Below the pieces are notes generated by a model. That model searched no databases. It was not told where the DNA came from and saw nothing but the letters and a program-made list of their open reading frames with translations. Of a DNA stretch of 64,000 nt, positions 34,760-45,800 are shown piece after piece (positions within the stretch are counted from its first letter, which is position 1; every line of letters begins with the position of its first letter). The translations under genes were made by a program, and so were the position numbers. The stretch lies in contig CM077595.1 in NCBI GenBank assembly GCA_039654915.1, positions 51,243,501 through 51,307,500 of the forward strand, read 5' to 3'. This stretch comes from Aquilaria yunnanensis. Lineage: Eukaryota; Streptophyta; Magnoliopsida; Malvales; Thymelaeaceae.

Positions 34760-36561
34760 GCTCCCCCCTCCTTAGAAGGATTCATCCTCGAATCAAAACC
34801 TGCACTAGAAAAGGGAATTGAATCAATCACAATGAAATGATCAGCACATAAGAACATACCTTTCACATAAGCACCAATAACATGGAATGCTTGTGTATGG
34901 AGCTTTAATCTTGAGCAAAACCTGAACCAATATCCAAATGCAATGATACCTCCTGGATCAAAGACAAAGCTTGAAACAATTAGCACAAAAAATCTGAATG
35001 TTTGCACAATTTTCATCTTAACTCTAGGCATCACTTTCATTGCCTTTGCCATCTCAAAAACATTATTCTCACAACAAGTAAATGTGTAGGAATAATTTAC
35101 CTTAGGGATGCTGTATGCACTCAAAACAAATGGACCTAAACTCACACAAGTATTATAGTTATGAAAAGCACAAGTTATGCATGTCAAGACAATACTTTGC
35201 ATAGGCCATTCAAACAAACAAGAATTGAACACAATATGGCCTAAACTAATAACAAAACTAGGATGCATGAATTTCACAAAAATCCTAAGCATTTTAAATG
35301 AAACAAGATTGGAGTAGATAGGATTAAGTGAAACCAATTCAATAGCAAACTTATTTTTGCATGTATACGCACAACAATGCATGAAATTTGTGCATGGGAT
35401 GTGACACAAAACAAAGGACTCAACATACCTCCTTAAAAGGCTGAATTTAAAACCAGAATTTTCACTCAAAATAAAAACTTTCAGGTTTAGACATAAAGCA
35501 AAAAGATCAATGCTGAAAAGTTTGTGTAATGCATGTGTCAAGATAAAAAAATGCTTGCTGGAAAATAAAGATTGACACAGAAAAATGGGCTGAATATAAA
35601 TGGGAAACAAAGAAATATGTAATGCATGTGTAACAACCAATTTATGCATGAAAAATTCCAAAGAAGTAGCTTTAACTTGAGACAAAACAAACCAATGTGA
35701 CATGGATGCAAAGCAAACAAAATCAAAAACTGAAGACACCAAAACAGATTTTTCTTTAGAGAAACTCAAGCAATTCCAAAGATGACTTGACAAAACCAGA
35801 GAATTAGAGGCTTTAAAACCATATTTTGTCAAAGTTTCATTCTTACTTCCTTTTCTTAATCTAGTTTCATGAAAACCATTCTTCAACATAACATTGCAAG
35901 CAAACACACATTGTTTCAGATTTTCATGCAAAACCACATCAAATCTAGGTGTTAGGAAGAAATACATTATAGTGGTTGGACTTAGTCTCCAAGTATCTTC
36001 CTTCGGTGTAGGAACCATAAAATTTTCACCTTTGCACTCAATGACTTCGGTTGGAGCTGCATTAATTTCATCCCCTTGAAACATAGGAAAAGAAACAACG
36101 TTAGGCAAACTTTTGCATATGAAATCACTTGGGCTTACCTTAAATTGTTTCTTCTCAACCTCCTTTGTTGTTTTAATGCATGGGACATGGCTTAGAATAT
36201 TAGGAACACCAACTTCTTGGATGGGCAGCAACTCACTTGATTCATGAAGTTCATATCCACTTAAGTCCTGAAAAGAAGACAACACAACACTAGAAGACTT
36301 TGTTATGTTAGATGAAATTATGGCTTCTCTGTAGGTCTTTCTTTCTTCACTCGGCTTGCGTTCATTACACTCTTGTCTTCTCTCAACTTTGCACTCAATT
36401 TCTTCTCTCGGGAACTCTCCACTCTTCTTCCCCTCATGTTTACTCTTCTCACTTAATCTCTCGGTTGTTCTCTCAACTTTCCCCCCATCACTCTTGCCCT
36501 CAACTTTCCCCTCTTTCTCTTTTCTCTCAAGCTCACTTTGAATTTTTCTTTGATCCTCCAA
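34630..36561 (-). CDS. Unrecognised C-terminal region of the family 2 long frame, copy 2
   Basis: About 643 codons, open, in the same frame as the gag just upstream; only the stop at 36568-36570 separates them, and copy 1 has Gln there. It opens with a charged segment of about 100 residues rich in Lys, Glu and Arg, then a region with scattered Cys, then several hydrophobic stretches (for example FFVLIVSSFVFDPGG). The tail FDSRMNPSKEGGAD resembles the end of plant gypsy polyproteins, and the last 40 or so residues (KDPLKVSSGPLTRKKAKE) are encoded by the LTR. No catalytic motif is recognised. It has no start codon of its own: the first codon is TTG, so it was probably translated as part of a gag fusion. 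It could also be a relic of an envelope-like or transduced sequence; I cannot decide. Confidence 0.7.
   Translation of the reverse strand: MEDQRKIQSELERKEKEGKVEGKSDGGKVERTTERLSEKSKHEGKKSGEFPREEIECKVERRQECNERKPSEERKTYREAIISSNITKSSSVVLSSFQDLSGYELHESSELLPIQEVGVPNILSHVPCIKTTKEVEKKQFKVSPSDFICKSLPNVVSFPMFQGDEINAAPTEVIECKGENFMVPTPKEDTWRLSPTTIMYFFLTPRFDVVLHENLKQCVFACNVMLKNGFHETRLRKGSKNETLTKYGFKASNSLVLSSHLWNCLSFSKEKSVLVSSVFDFVCFASMSHWFVLSQVKATSLEFFMHKLVVTHALHISLFPIYIQPIFLCQSLFSSKHFFILTHALHKLFSIDLFALCLNLKVFILSENSGFKFSLLRRYVESFVLCHIPCTNFMHCCAYTCKNKFAIELVSLNPIYSNLVSFKMLRIFVKFMHPSFVISLGHIVFNSCLFEWPMQSIVLTCITCAFHNYNTCVSLGPFVLSAYSIPKVNYSYTFTCCENNVFEMAKAMKVMPRVKMKIVQTFRFFVLIVSSFVFDPGGIIAFGYWFRFCSRLKLHTQAFHVIGAYVKGMFLCADHFIVIDSIPFSSAGFDSRMNPSKEGGADMIKEGTTKEGKDPLKVSSGPLTRKKAKEFTSALQARMLTDW
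34760..34773 (-). promoter_or_regulatory. Polypurine tract of family 2 copy 2
   Basis: On the minus strand AAGGAGGGGGGAGC abuts the 3' LTR, identical to copy 1 and within the long reading frame. Confidence 0.85.
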
Positions 36562-36567
36562 GACTTG

Positions 36568-37497
36568 TTATGGTGAAAGTGGTACAAGCATGATTGACTT
36601 CTCTTGTTGAGATTGAGACAAGTCTCCTTTTGTGGCCTCCATGTTTGGCTTGGGCACTTCTCTCACATCCTTACTCCATGCTCCTCTCCATGTGGAAATT
36701 CCTCCTTGACACATCTTGGATGCCTTTGCTCTCTTGATGCTCCTCTCGGCCTTAATGGCATGATGAAGCAAATCCTCCATGTTGACATATGGCACCACCT
36801 CCACTTCGTTGGCAATCTCAGGATTGAGACCATTAATGAATCTAGCAATGGTGGTCTCCTCATCCTCCATGATGTTGGCTCGGGTCAAGGTTATCTCCAA
36901 GTCTTTGTGGTAGTCCTCCACACTCCTTTGGCCTTGCACTAGCTTTTGAAGCTTGAGGCGTTGATCTTTAGTGTAGTAGCTAGGAACAAATCTCCTCCTC
37001 ATCAAGGCTTTCAGGGCTCTCCATGTATGTATGGGCTCCTCCTCATTCCTTCTCCTAGAAATAACATCCTGATTCCACCATACAAGAGCATAATTAGTGA
37101 ACTTTATGGTAGCCAATTTAACCTTATTTTCCTCGGAGTAATGATGGCAATCAAACACCATCTCAATCTTTTTCTCCCACTCCCAATATGCATCGGGATC
37201 ACTCCTCCCTTGGAAAGGTGGAATGGTAGGCTTGATGAAATTTAGGTTGTTATCCTCTCTTGGCTCACACCTCATTGGAAACCCATGGTCATGCCAAACT
37301 CTTTCTTCCTCCTCGGGTTCTTTTCTCCTTGGACCTCTTGTTGGCAACCTCAAATCAATGTCCTCAATCCTCCCCACAAGTCTATTGAGAGTTTCTTGAA
37401 ATTCTCTCATGGTTGGCTCCTCATTGTGTCTCACTTTCATCCTCCTATCCTCCTGGCCCTCCATACTCCTGAAAATAACAAAGATCCTCACAAACAC
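36568..37497 (-). CDS. gag: Gypsy-type gag, family 2 copy 2
   Basis: An intact frame of 309 residues. Residues about 90-260 match the Ty3/gypsy retrotransposon gag domain: PPFQGRSDPDAYWEWEKKIE, DCHHYSEENKVKLA, YALVWWNQD, RRRFVPSYY, GQRSVEDYHKDLE and the ARFINGLNPEIANEV helix region. Gag assembles the particle in which reverse transcription occurs. The start may be Met 1 (37497) or Met 12 (MEGQEDRRM); the second looks more gag-like. There is no zinc knuckle. It ends at LVPLSP with TAA where copy 1 reads Gln, so the ancestral protein probably continued into the next region, to about 955 codons in all. Confidence 0.88.
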   Translation of the reverse strand: MFVRIFVIFRSMEGQEDRRMKVRHNEEPTMREFQETLNRLVGRIEDIDLRLPTRGPRRKEPEEEERVWHDHGFPMRCEPREDNNLNFIKPTIPPFQGRSDPDAYWEWEKKIEMVFDCHHYSEENKVKLATIKFTNYALVWWNQDVISRRRNEEEPIHTWRALKALMRRRFVPSYYTKDQRLKLQKLVQGQRSVEDYHKDLEITLTRANIMEDEETTIARFINGLNPEIANEVEVVPYVNMEDLLHHAIKAERSIKRAKASKMCQGGISTWRGAWSKDVREVPKPNMEATKGDLSQSQQEKSIMLVPLSP

Positions 37498-38364
37498 TCA
37501 CCTCACGTGTTTCACTCAAAATATGAACACTCAAAACACTCAATTTGTTAGTGAGATATTGCTTATTCAAAGAGTTCTCAAAGTTCTAAGAAAACTATCC
37601 TCAAAGCACACAAGAAAACTTGAATTTTCGAAGAACTATTTTGACTCCAAAAGAGGTGGGCTAAACAAGCTTTAAAAGACTCTAAGAAGCTCTTGCAATT
37701 GATGATCACAAGAACCACACAAAAAGCTTTTTGGCTTAAAAACAATGGGATAGGTTTTGGGGCGCAAAACTTTCAACACTTCGAGAAAACTTCTTTTTTT
37801 GCAAGCTCTTTTCTTTTCTTTTCTTTGCTCTTTCTTTTTCTTTTCTTTTCCTTCCTTTTTTTTTTCCTCCTTTTTTTTTTTTTTTGCTTGCTGTTTTGAT
37901 GCTAACCAAACGTTCTCCTTGAAACTCCTTGCTGCCAAAGACAAAAAGTTAGAATTCTTTTAGGCCAAGACAAGAAAACTAGTGAAATTGGCACAATTTG
38001 AAGCAACTTTTGATACCGAAAATTCCTGAACTTGGATCCTTCTTTTTTTGAAGTTTTCTGGACTCTAAGATGCTGGAAACAATGAAAACAAAAGAGATTA
38101 ATATGGCTGGACACGAAACAGAAAGATAAGAATTAGACAAGAACAAACAAATTGAAACCGAGAATACTAGGTGACACGGATTGACTTCTTTTTGTTGTTT
38201 TTGTGATTTTCGGACTTGAACAAGGATGGAACAAAAAGAACAGACCTGAAACAAGAAGAAAATAGATTAAAACAGAGAATTAAAGCATGAATTTGCTGAA
38301 CAAAATTGAAAGAAAAACCGAAGAGAAACAAGAACACAAAGATATGTCCTTCAATGGAACTTGT
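37498..38364 (-). other. Untranslated leader of family 2 copy 2
   Basis: About 870 bp closely matching the leader of copy 1, with a pyrimidine-rich tract on the + strand at about 37793-37886. The last T run is longer here (about 18) than in copy 1 (about 13), as expected from slippage. Short frames in it are low-complexity and not annotated. Confidence 0.7.
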
Positions 38365-38377
38365 GGCTCTGATACCA
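38365..38377 (-). promoter_or_regulatory. Primer-binding site (initiator-Met tRNA), family 2 copy 2
   Basis: TGGTATCAGAGCC on the minus strand, two bases from the 5' LTR, as in copy 1. Confidence 0.92.
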
Positions 38378-38379
38378 AC

Positions 38380-39399
38380 TGATGCGAACCCCGATGGTAT
38401 AAAGACCATGAAACGCGCCCAAGATGTTTTTCAAGCTCCACAAGACATCAAAAAGACTGGATTTGAAACCCCCACCCCTAATCAACCTGTGATTAGAAAC
38501 GAGAAGTATAGAACTCCAAGAACACAAGCACACTTGTGCACCAAGGCAGTCCACAAAGAACCAAAGAGAAAACCTCTCCAAAGAGCAATATTATTTCAAA
38601 ATTTTTCTGTGTGTTTACATCTAGAATATGTGCCTTTATATAGGCCTAAACTAGGGTTAAAAGCTGGGCAAAATTCGCAGCCTAAATCTCTTAGGAATCC
38701 TAGATACAAAGTCATAGGAAATCCTAGTCAAATTAGGACTCTAATTCCTAGTTTGAACAAGTTTAATGAATGCAGCGTATGCCACTTGTCCAAAATGATT
38801 TAAAACTATTCCATAGTCTAAATAACTTCCTAAATAATGTATCTAAATCGGATTTGAACGAAAATAAAATATAAATACAAGATTGGCCATGAAAACCCCA
38901 AAATAGTCTTCTCGGGTGGTTCCTGCTTGTGTCTTCGACTTCAAGCTGAAATTAGAACTTGATCCATCCATGATTTCTCAAAATTCAAAGCATGAAAGTT
39001 GTAGATATCTTTCTTAGCTTTAAAATGACACCTGAACCACACAAAACGAACATCTAAATCCAAAGATATGCCCAAAATACTGCAACTGCTTCTGAACTTG
39101 CGATAACTCGTAAATCGCGACTTTGAAGCTAAATTGGACCTCCTTAACGTGCAAACTGGGTTTGATGGTCTTCATATTATTTGTATATCCAGATGTTATC
39201 TTTCCAATGAATTAATAATTACTTAATTCTGATCTATTGAGCTCAAGATATGATTTTTCTACCAGAACATCACCAATCTGTCAACATCCGAGCTTGAAGT
39301 GCACTAGTGAACTCCTTAGCCTTTTTCCTTGTCAATGGTCCACTAGAAACTTTCAGTGGGTCCTTGCCTTCCTTGGTTGTGCCTTCTTTGATCGTATCA
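38380..39399 (-). repeat. 5' LTR of family 2 copy 2
   Basis: 1,020 bp. A leftward TATATAAA box lies at 38635-38642, about 255 bp from the primer-site end of the LTR, and would drive the gag frame. Confidence 0.92.
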
Positions 39400-39758
39400 G
39401 TGGGGCTACTACTTGGAGTAGTAAGAAACAAACTTGTACAGCATTGTCCACAATGGACGCTGAATTTGTTTCATCTGCCTTAGCTATACAAAAAGCCTTT
39501 TGGCTAGGTTATTTCCTTAAGAATTTGGAGTCCAGGGTTTCTATTGAGAAACCTATTACTATCTATAGTGATAGTATGGCAGCCATGGCTTATACCAAGG
39601 ACCCCAAATACCATGGAAAGACCAAGCACATTAGCATGAAATATAACTTTGTGCGAGATGCAATTGAAGAGGGTGAAGTTAGGATTGAGTACATTTCTAC
39701 AAACCTGATGGTGGCAGATCCTCTCACTAAGCCATTGCCACCACTTGTATTTACTTGA
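39400..39758 (+). pseudogene. pol: Copia RNase H (broken gag-pol, part 3)
   Basis: After the duplicated GTGGG the copia frame resumes as GATTWSSKKQT, then CTALSTMDAEFVSSALAIQK with the catalytic Glu of RNase H, IYSDSMAAMAYTKDPKYHGK with the next Asp, and KHISMKYNFVRD. It ends STNLMVADPLTKPLPPLVF with a stop at 39756-39758, close to the usual copia polyprotein end. RNase H removes RNA from the RNA-DNA hybrid during reverse transcription. This piece is open but cut off from the rest by the family 2 element. Confidence 0.93.
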
Positions 39759-41039
39759 CACGTTAGAGCAATGGGTCTTAGAAGAATGTAAATGTTTGAT
39801 GTACTTCACCTCTTTGGTGTCACACATGTTATGTATTTCTTTGAAATAATACAAATTATTTTATGAAATACTCAGTTCAATTTTGTGAATCACAATGAAC
39901 AAATGAACATGTCAAACATAGGCAGAGGATGAGTTTCTCACACAAGTCATCCGCCCTTGATCTTTGTGTAAGATTAAGGATGAGACTGGCTAAAGACTTA
40001 AATGAAACTTAAGTGGATGATACATTTAAGTGGGAGTCATGCTCCAACACATGACACTTTAGCTTTTATGGTCGCCTTGATTATGAGTAATCAAGATTCA
40101 ATGCTTTGGTGCATTCAGTTTGTATGACCATTCATACATCCTAGCCCATGTTAGATGTAAGCTAAGGCTTACATGGAGAAATTTCATGGTTGTTGACATG
40201 TCCTCCTTTTATGTGTTAAGAGGAGTACACTTCATGGTGTTTTAAGAGGGAGAAATGACACACTCCTCAATTGGAATGGAGATCACTCCAAGTGGGAGTG
40301 ACATGAGTAAAACACCTTAGAAGTGTATTATGGAACTTTAATGGATGTGTTTCCAAGTGTTCCATGACCATGAAATACGACCAGAGAAGAATTTAAGCAA
40401 GTTGTCTCTATTCTTGCTTAGTGTGAGATTCATCGATTCAGACTCTTAGTGACTATGGCTTGCTATTAGGAAGTTGAGTTAATTATGATTACTTTGATTG
40501 GTTGTCGAAGGTCTTAGAGAAATGAGACTGGAGTATCCTCTTTTTGGGTAATCATGTTAACTCATTGACCTAAGTAGTTGAAGCTAAAAGGAAAGACATT
40601 AAGATGATACACGTTCACTAAATTCAGTCTTGGGCCCACATATTACTGTGAGTAGTATGCCAGATTGAATGACAAGTGATTGAAATGAGTACTCAATGCT
40701 TAATACAATCATGGATTTCAAGGAGTTGAAATTCTAAGAAAGAGACTGATTGTGATTAAGAAGTGTATCATATGTTTGGGGTCTGAAAGGCATAACTTGA
40801 TGTGTTTAAGCGACACACTTGAATTTGATGTGTTCAAAGGAAAGTTTGAAGAAGTTCAAACTATGAGGAGAGGACAATCTTCTATTGAGAGTCTAACAAC
40901 CTCAATGGAAAAGACTTAGTGTGTGTGCCTGAGGTCACACCCACAACTCTATATATGTAGAAGTGTTTGGATTATTTCGGCTATTAGGATTACGGAGTTT
41001 GTTTTGAGTGGGAGTTGGAAGCTTAAAAGCATCTTAGTG
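39759..41039 (+). other. 3' non-coding interior of the copia element
   Basis: About 1,280 bp between the pol stop and the polypurine tract. No frame of note is seen. Several short tracts reading AAGTGGGAGT (for example near 40028 and 40291) resemble copia polypurine tracts but are not next to an LTR. Confidence 0.6.
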
Positions 41040-41051
41040 CGAGTGGGACTT
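41040..41051 (+). promoter_or_regulatory. Polypurine tract of the copia element
   Basis: The purine-rich CGAGTGGGACTT lies immediately before the 3' LTR start (TGTTGG at 41052). It is weaker than the AAGTGGGAG tracts upstream but in the right place. Confidence 0.65.
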
Positions 41052-42456
41052 TGTTGGAATTCTTGGCGCACCAAGATCCTTTTAAGATAGGATTTGAGCT
41101 CATTGAGCTAACTTTAGCTTGAACAGCTATCTAAGGCGGCTAAAAGTAGCTCCTTTTAGCTCAAGTCAGCTCATTTCAGCTATAAGTAGCTCAAAGTAGC
41201 TGGACTTTAGTTCAAGTTAGCTCAAGTCAGGTCAAGTCAGCTGACTTCAGCTTCTGGTAGTTGAATGTAGCTGGACTTCAGCTCAAGTCAACTCACTTCA
41301 GCTATAAGTAGCTTAAAGTAGCAAGACTTCAGCTCAAGTTAGCTCAAGTCAGCTCAAGTCAGCTCACTTCAGCTTTTGGTAACTGAATGTAGCTAGACTT
41401 CAGTTCACTTCAGCTGAGAGTAGCTAACTCCAGCTCAAGGTCAGTTCAGGGAACTAGACCTTAGTTCATGGAGCTTGATTGGAGCTCAGAGGAGCTCAAT
41501 GGTTCATAGGTAGCATAGTGAGCTCGCTTTGTGCCAGCTCACCTTGCTTTTAGCTCAAAACCACCAAGAGACACATCTTTTATGTAAAGGTATGTCTCTT
41601 CATCAAAAGAGATGACTATTGGCTAAAAGAACATGTCCTTTCATCCAAAGGAAGTGTTCCTTGAGTGAAAAGACATGTATATTCGGCCATGAGGGTGATT
41701 GGGGTGGTTATTGCACCAAGAGTGATGTCCTATGACTTCAAGGTACATGTATATTCAGCCATAAGGTAGTTATGGGGTGGTTATAGGCCAAAGGAAGTGT
41801 TCCTTGGCTAAAAGACATGTATTTTCGCCATAAGGTAGTTATGGGGTGGTTATAGGCCAAGGGAAGTGTTCCTTGGCTAAAAGACATGTATTTTCGCCAC
41901 CATACATGACCCTTAGCCAAAGGAAGTGTTCTTTGGCTTAAAAGACACCTTTTTTGGTGTAAAGGTGTGCCTTTTGGTCATCTATACATAGCCTTTAGAG
42001 GCCAGCCATTTTAAGCACGAATTTGCACTCCATTTGCTCCATTTTCTTGAGAGAAAATTGTTCTCCTCCTATTTCTTTTAGAGGCCGAAATATTAAACAC
42101 TTCTTGAGAGCATTGTGGGTGGATTTACATAGAGATTGTTCATCTCTATTTCAAGCTTCAAGGCGCTCCTCTAAGATCAAGTTCTACCTTAAGTTTTTTT
42201 CGCTAAAGATAACCAAGAAGAAAGGTGCACATCTTTTCTTGGTTTAGTAACATGTTAGGTTTCATTTTCATATATTGTTAGTAGCATGCTAGGATTTATT
42301 TAACACAACTTGTAAGTGATCTTCATATGTTATATAATATGTTATGCATGCCTATATCCATGTTGAATTCAAATGAACAAATATGCATGTGGCATATACA
42401 TGAGTAGATAACATAAAAGTATGTTATCATAAGATCATAAGATCTTGAAATCTTCA
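41052..42456 (+). repeat. 3' LTR of the copia element
   Basis: About 1,405 bp from TGTTGGAATTC to GAAATCTTCA. It contains the AGCT lattice (about 41090-41500), the GACATGTAT/GGAAGTGTTCC tandem units (about 41640-41930) and a mutated TATA box. The right TSD TCTGC follows it. Confidence 0.93.
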
Positions 42457-42461
42457 TCTGC

Positions 42462-42801
42462 TACTAGAAGCTGAAGTGAGCTGACTTAAGCTGACTTGAG
42501 CTGACTTGAGCTAACTTTAGCTGAAGTCTAGCTACTTTGAGCTACTTATAGCTGAAGTGAGCTGACTTGAGCTGAAGTCAAACTACATTCACCTACTAGA
42601 AGCTGAAGTAAGCTGACTTAAGTTTACATGAGCTAACTTGAGCCGAAGTCCGGCTACTTTCAGCTACTTATAGCTAAAATGAGCTGACTTGAGCTAAGGT
42701 GAGCCACTTCTAGCTGCCTTAGATAGCTGTTCAAGCTAGACTTAGCTCAATGAGCTAAAATCCTATCTTAAAAAGAACTTGGTGCGCCAAGAATTCCAAC
42801 A
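42462..42801 (-). mobile_element. Split solo LTR of family 1, right part
   Basis: A continuation of the reverse-oriented LTR from 27889: it resumes TACTAGAAGCTG, runs through the AGCT lattice and ends GCGCCAAGAATTCCAACA. The following TGAAT pairs with GGAAT at 26791-26795 as a TSD with one mismatch in a satellite unit. Confidence 0.92.
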
Positions 42802-45800
42802 TGAATGGTTCCATTTCATTCCAAACAAGTTGGGAAAGTTTCCATTCAATCCAAACTAGTTGTGAATGTTTCCCATTCCTTCCAAGCAAGTTGTGAATCT
42901 TTTGATTCGCTCATAACTAGTTGTGAATATCTCTATTCATTCCAAACTAGTTGTGAATATCTCTATTCCATCCAAAGAAGTTCTGAATGTTTGCATTTTA
43001 TTCCAAACAAGTTTTCACTGTCTTCATTTCATTACAAACAATTTTTGAATGTTTCGATTTCATACTAAACGGGTGTTGAAAGTTTCCATTCATTCCAAGC
43101 TAGTTGTGAATGTTCTCAGTTCAATCAAAACAAGTTGTGAATGTTTCCATTTCATTCCAAACAAGTTGTGAATGTTTCCACTTCATTCCAAACAGGTTGT
43201 GAATGTTTCCACTCCATTTCAAACTAGTTGTGAATGTTTCCATTTCATTCCAAACAAGTTGTGAATGTGTCAATTTCATTCAAAACTAGCTGTGAATATT
43301 TCGATTTCATTCCAAGCAAGTTGTGATTGTTTCCATTTCATTCCAAATAGGTCGTGAACGTTCCCATTTCATTCCAAACAAGTTGTGAATCTTTCCATTT
43401 ATTTCCAAACAAGTTGTGAAAGTTTCCATGTCATTCCAAACAAGTTTTGAATGTTTTTATTCAACGCAAAACTAGTTTCGAATATCCCCATTTCATTCCA
43501 AATAAGTTGGGAATGTTCCAATCTCATTCCAAACCAGTTGTGAATGTTTCCACTTCATTCCAAACAAGTTATGATTGTTTCCACTTCATTCCAAACATGT
43601 TGTGTTTGTTTTCATTCATTCCAAGCAATTTGTGAATGTTTCCATTTCATTCCAAACAACTTGTGCATGTTTCCACTTCATTCTAAACAAGTTGTAAATG
43701 CTTCCATTTCATTCCAAACAAGTTGTGAGTGTTCCAATTTCATGCCAAACAAGTTGTGAATGTTTCCATTTCATTCCAAACAAGCATTGAATGTTTCCAT
43801 TCATTCCAAACTAGTTGTGCATGTCCCCATTTCATTCCAAATAAGTTGTGAAAGCTTCGATTTCATTCCAAACAAGGTGTAAATGTTTCGATTTCATTCC
43901 AAACAAGCTGTGAATGTTTCCATTCATTGCAAACAAGTTGTGAATGTTTCCATTTGATTCCAAACAAGTTGTGAATGTTTCCATTTAATTCCAAACAAGT
44001 TGCGAATGTTTCCATTTAATTCCAAACAAGTTGTGAATGTTTCCACTTCATTCCAAACAAGTTGTGAAGCTTTCCATTTCATTCCAAACAAGTTGTGAAT
44101 GTTTCCATTTCATTACAAACAAGTTGTGATTGTTTCCATTTCATTCCAAATAGGTCGTGAATGTTTCCATTTCATTCCAAACAAGTTGTGAATGTTTCCA
44201 TTTATTTCCAGACAAGTTGTGAAAGTTTCCATTTGATTCTGAAAAAGTTGTGAATGTTTCCATTTCATTCCAAACAAGTTGTGAAGCTTTCCATTTCATT
44301 CCAAACAAGTTGTGAAGCTTTCCATTTCATTCCAAACAAGTTGTGAATGTTTCCATTTATTTCCAAACAAGTTTTGAATGTTTCCATTCATTCCAAACAA
44401 GTTTTGAATGTTTCCATTCATTCCAAATAAGTTGTGAATGTCCCCATTTCATTCCAAATAAGTTGTGAATGTTTCCATTTCATTCCAAAACAAGTTGTTA
44501 ATCTTTATGTTTCATTTCAAACAAGTTGTGAATGTTTCCCTTTCATTCCAAACGAGTTGTGAATGTTTCCATTTCATGCGAAACAAGTTTTGAATGTTTT
44601 AATTCAATGAAACTAGTTTCGAATATCCCCATTTCGTTCCAAATAAGTTTTGAATGTTTCCATTTATTTCCAAACAAGTTTTGATTGTTTCCATTTATTT
44701 CTAAACAAGTTTTGAATGTTTCCATTCATTCCAAACAAGTTTTGAATGTTTCCATTCATTCCAAATAAGTTGTGAATGTCCCCATTTCATTCCAAATAAG
44801 TTGTGAATGTTTCCATTTTGTTCCAAACAAGTTGTGAATGTTTCTATTTCATTTCAAACAAGTTGTGAATGTTTCCATTTCATTCCAAACGAGTTGTGAA
44901 TGTTTCCATTTCATGCGAAACAAGTTTTGAATGTTTTTATTCAATCCAAACTAGTTTCGAATATCACCATTTCATTCCAAATAAGTTGGGAATGTTCCAA
45001 TCTCATTCCAAACAAGTTGCGAACGTTTCCACTTCATTCCAAACAAGTTATGATTGTTTCCACTTCATTCCAAACATGTTGTGTTTCTTTCCACTCATTC
45101 CAAGCAATTTGTGAATGTTTCCATTTCATTCCAAACAACTTGTGCATGTTTCCACTTCATTCTAAGCAAATTGTAAATGTTTCCGTTTCATTCCAAACAA
45201 GTTGTGAGTGTTCCAATTTCATGCCAAACAAGTTGTGAATGTTTCCATTTCATTCCAAACAAGCATTGAATGTTTCCATTCATTCCAAACTAGTTGTGCA
45301 TGTCCCCATTTCATTCCAAATAAGTTGTGAAAGCTTCGATTTCATTCCAAACAAGGTGTAAATGTTTCGATTTCATTCCAAACAAGCTATGAATGTTTCC
45401 ATTCATTTCAAACAAGTTGTGAATGTTTCCATTTGATTCCAAACAAGTTGTGAATGTTTCCATTTCATTCCAAACAAGTTGTGAATGTTTCCATCTCATT
45501 CCAAACAAGTTGTGAATGTTTCCACTTCATTCCAAACAAGTTGTGAAGCTTTCCATTTCATTCCAAACAAGTTGTGAATGTTTCCGTTAAATTTCCAACA
45601 AGTTGTGAATTTTTCCATTTCATTCCAGGCAAGTTTTGAATATTTCCATTTCATTCCAAACATGTTGTGAATGTGTCAATTTCATTTCAAACAAGTTGTG
45701 AATGTTTCCATTTCGTTCCAACCAAGTTGTGAATGTTTCCATTTTATTCCGAAGAAGTTGCGAATGCTTCCGCTTCATTCGAAGCAGGTTGTGAGAGTTC

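Larger units (their letters stand above)
33740..39399 (-). mobile_element. Full-length gag-only gypsy-derived element, copy 2, in copia RNase H
   Basis: At 5,660 bp it is the same length as copy 1. The TSD is GTGGG at 33735-33739 and 39400-39404, and its removal restores the copia RNase H frame. LTRs are 33740-34759 and 38380-39399, differing at about 2% of sites by eye, so it is the younger part of this nest. It carries the best-preserved coding frame of the family: one stop separates gag from the C-terminal region. It has no pol enzymes and would depend on a relative for transposition. Confidence 0.95.
27890..42456 (+). mobile_element. Complete but decayed Ty1/copia element, family 1
   Basis: LTR, primer-binding site, gag-pol in copia order (protease, integrase, reverse transcriptase, RNase H), polypurine tract and LTR can all be followed, interrupted by two family 2 insertions. 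It lies within an older reverse-oriented LTR of its own family: TCAGC at 27885-27889 and TCTGC at 42457-42461 are the TSD with one mismatch, and the host LTR is contiguous when the element is removed. Without the insertions it is about 7.9 kb. Premature stops and a frameshift make it non-functional. Confidence 0.95.
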
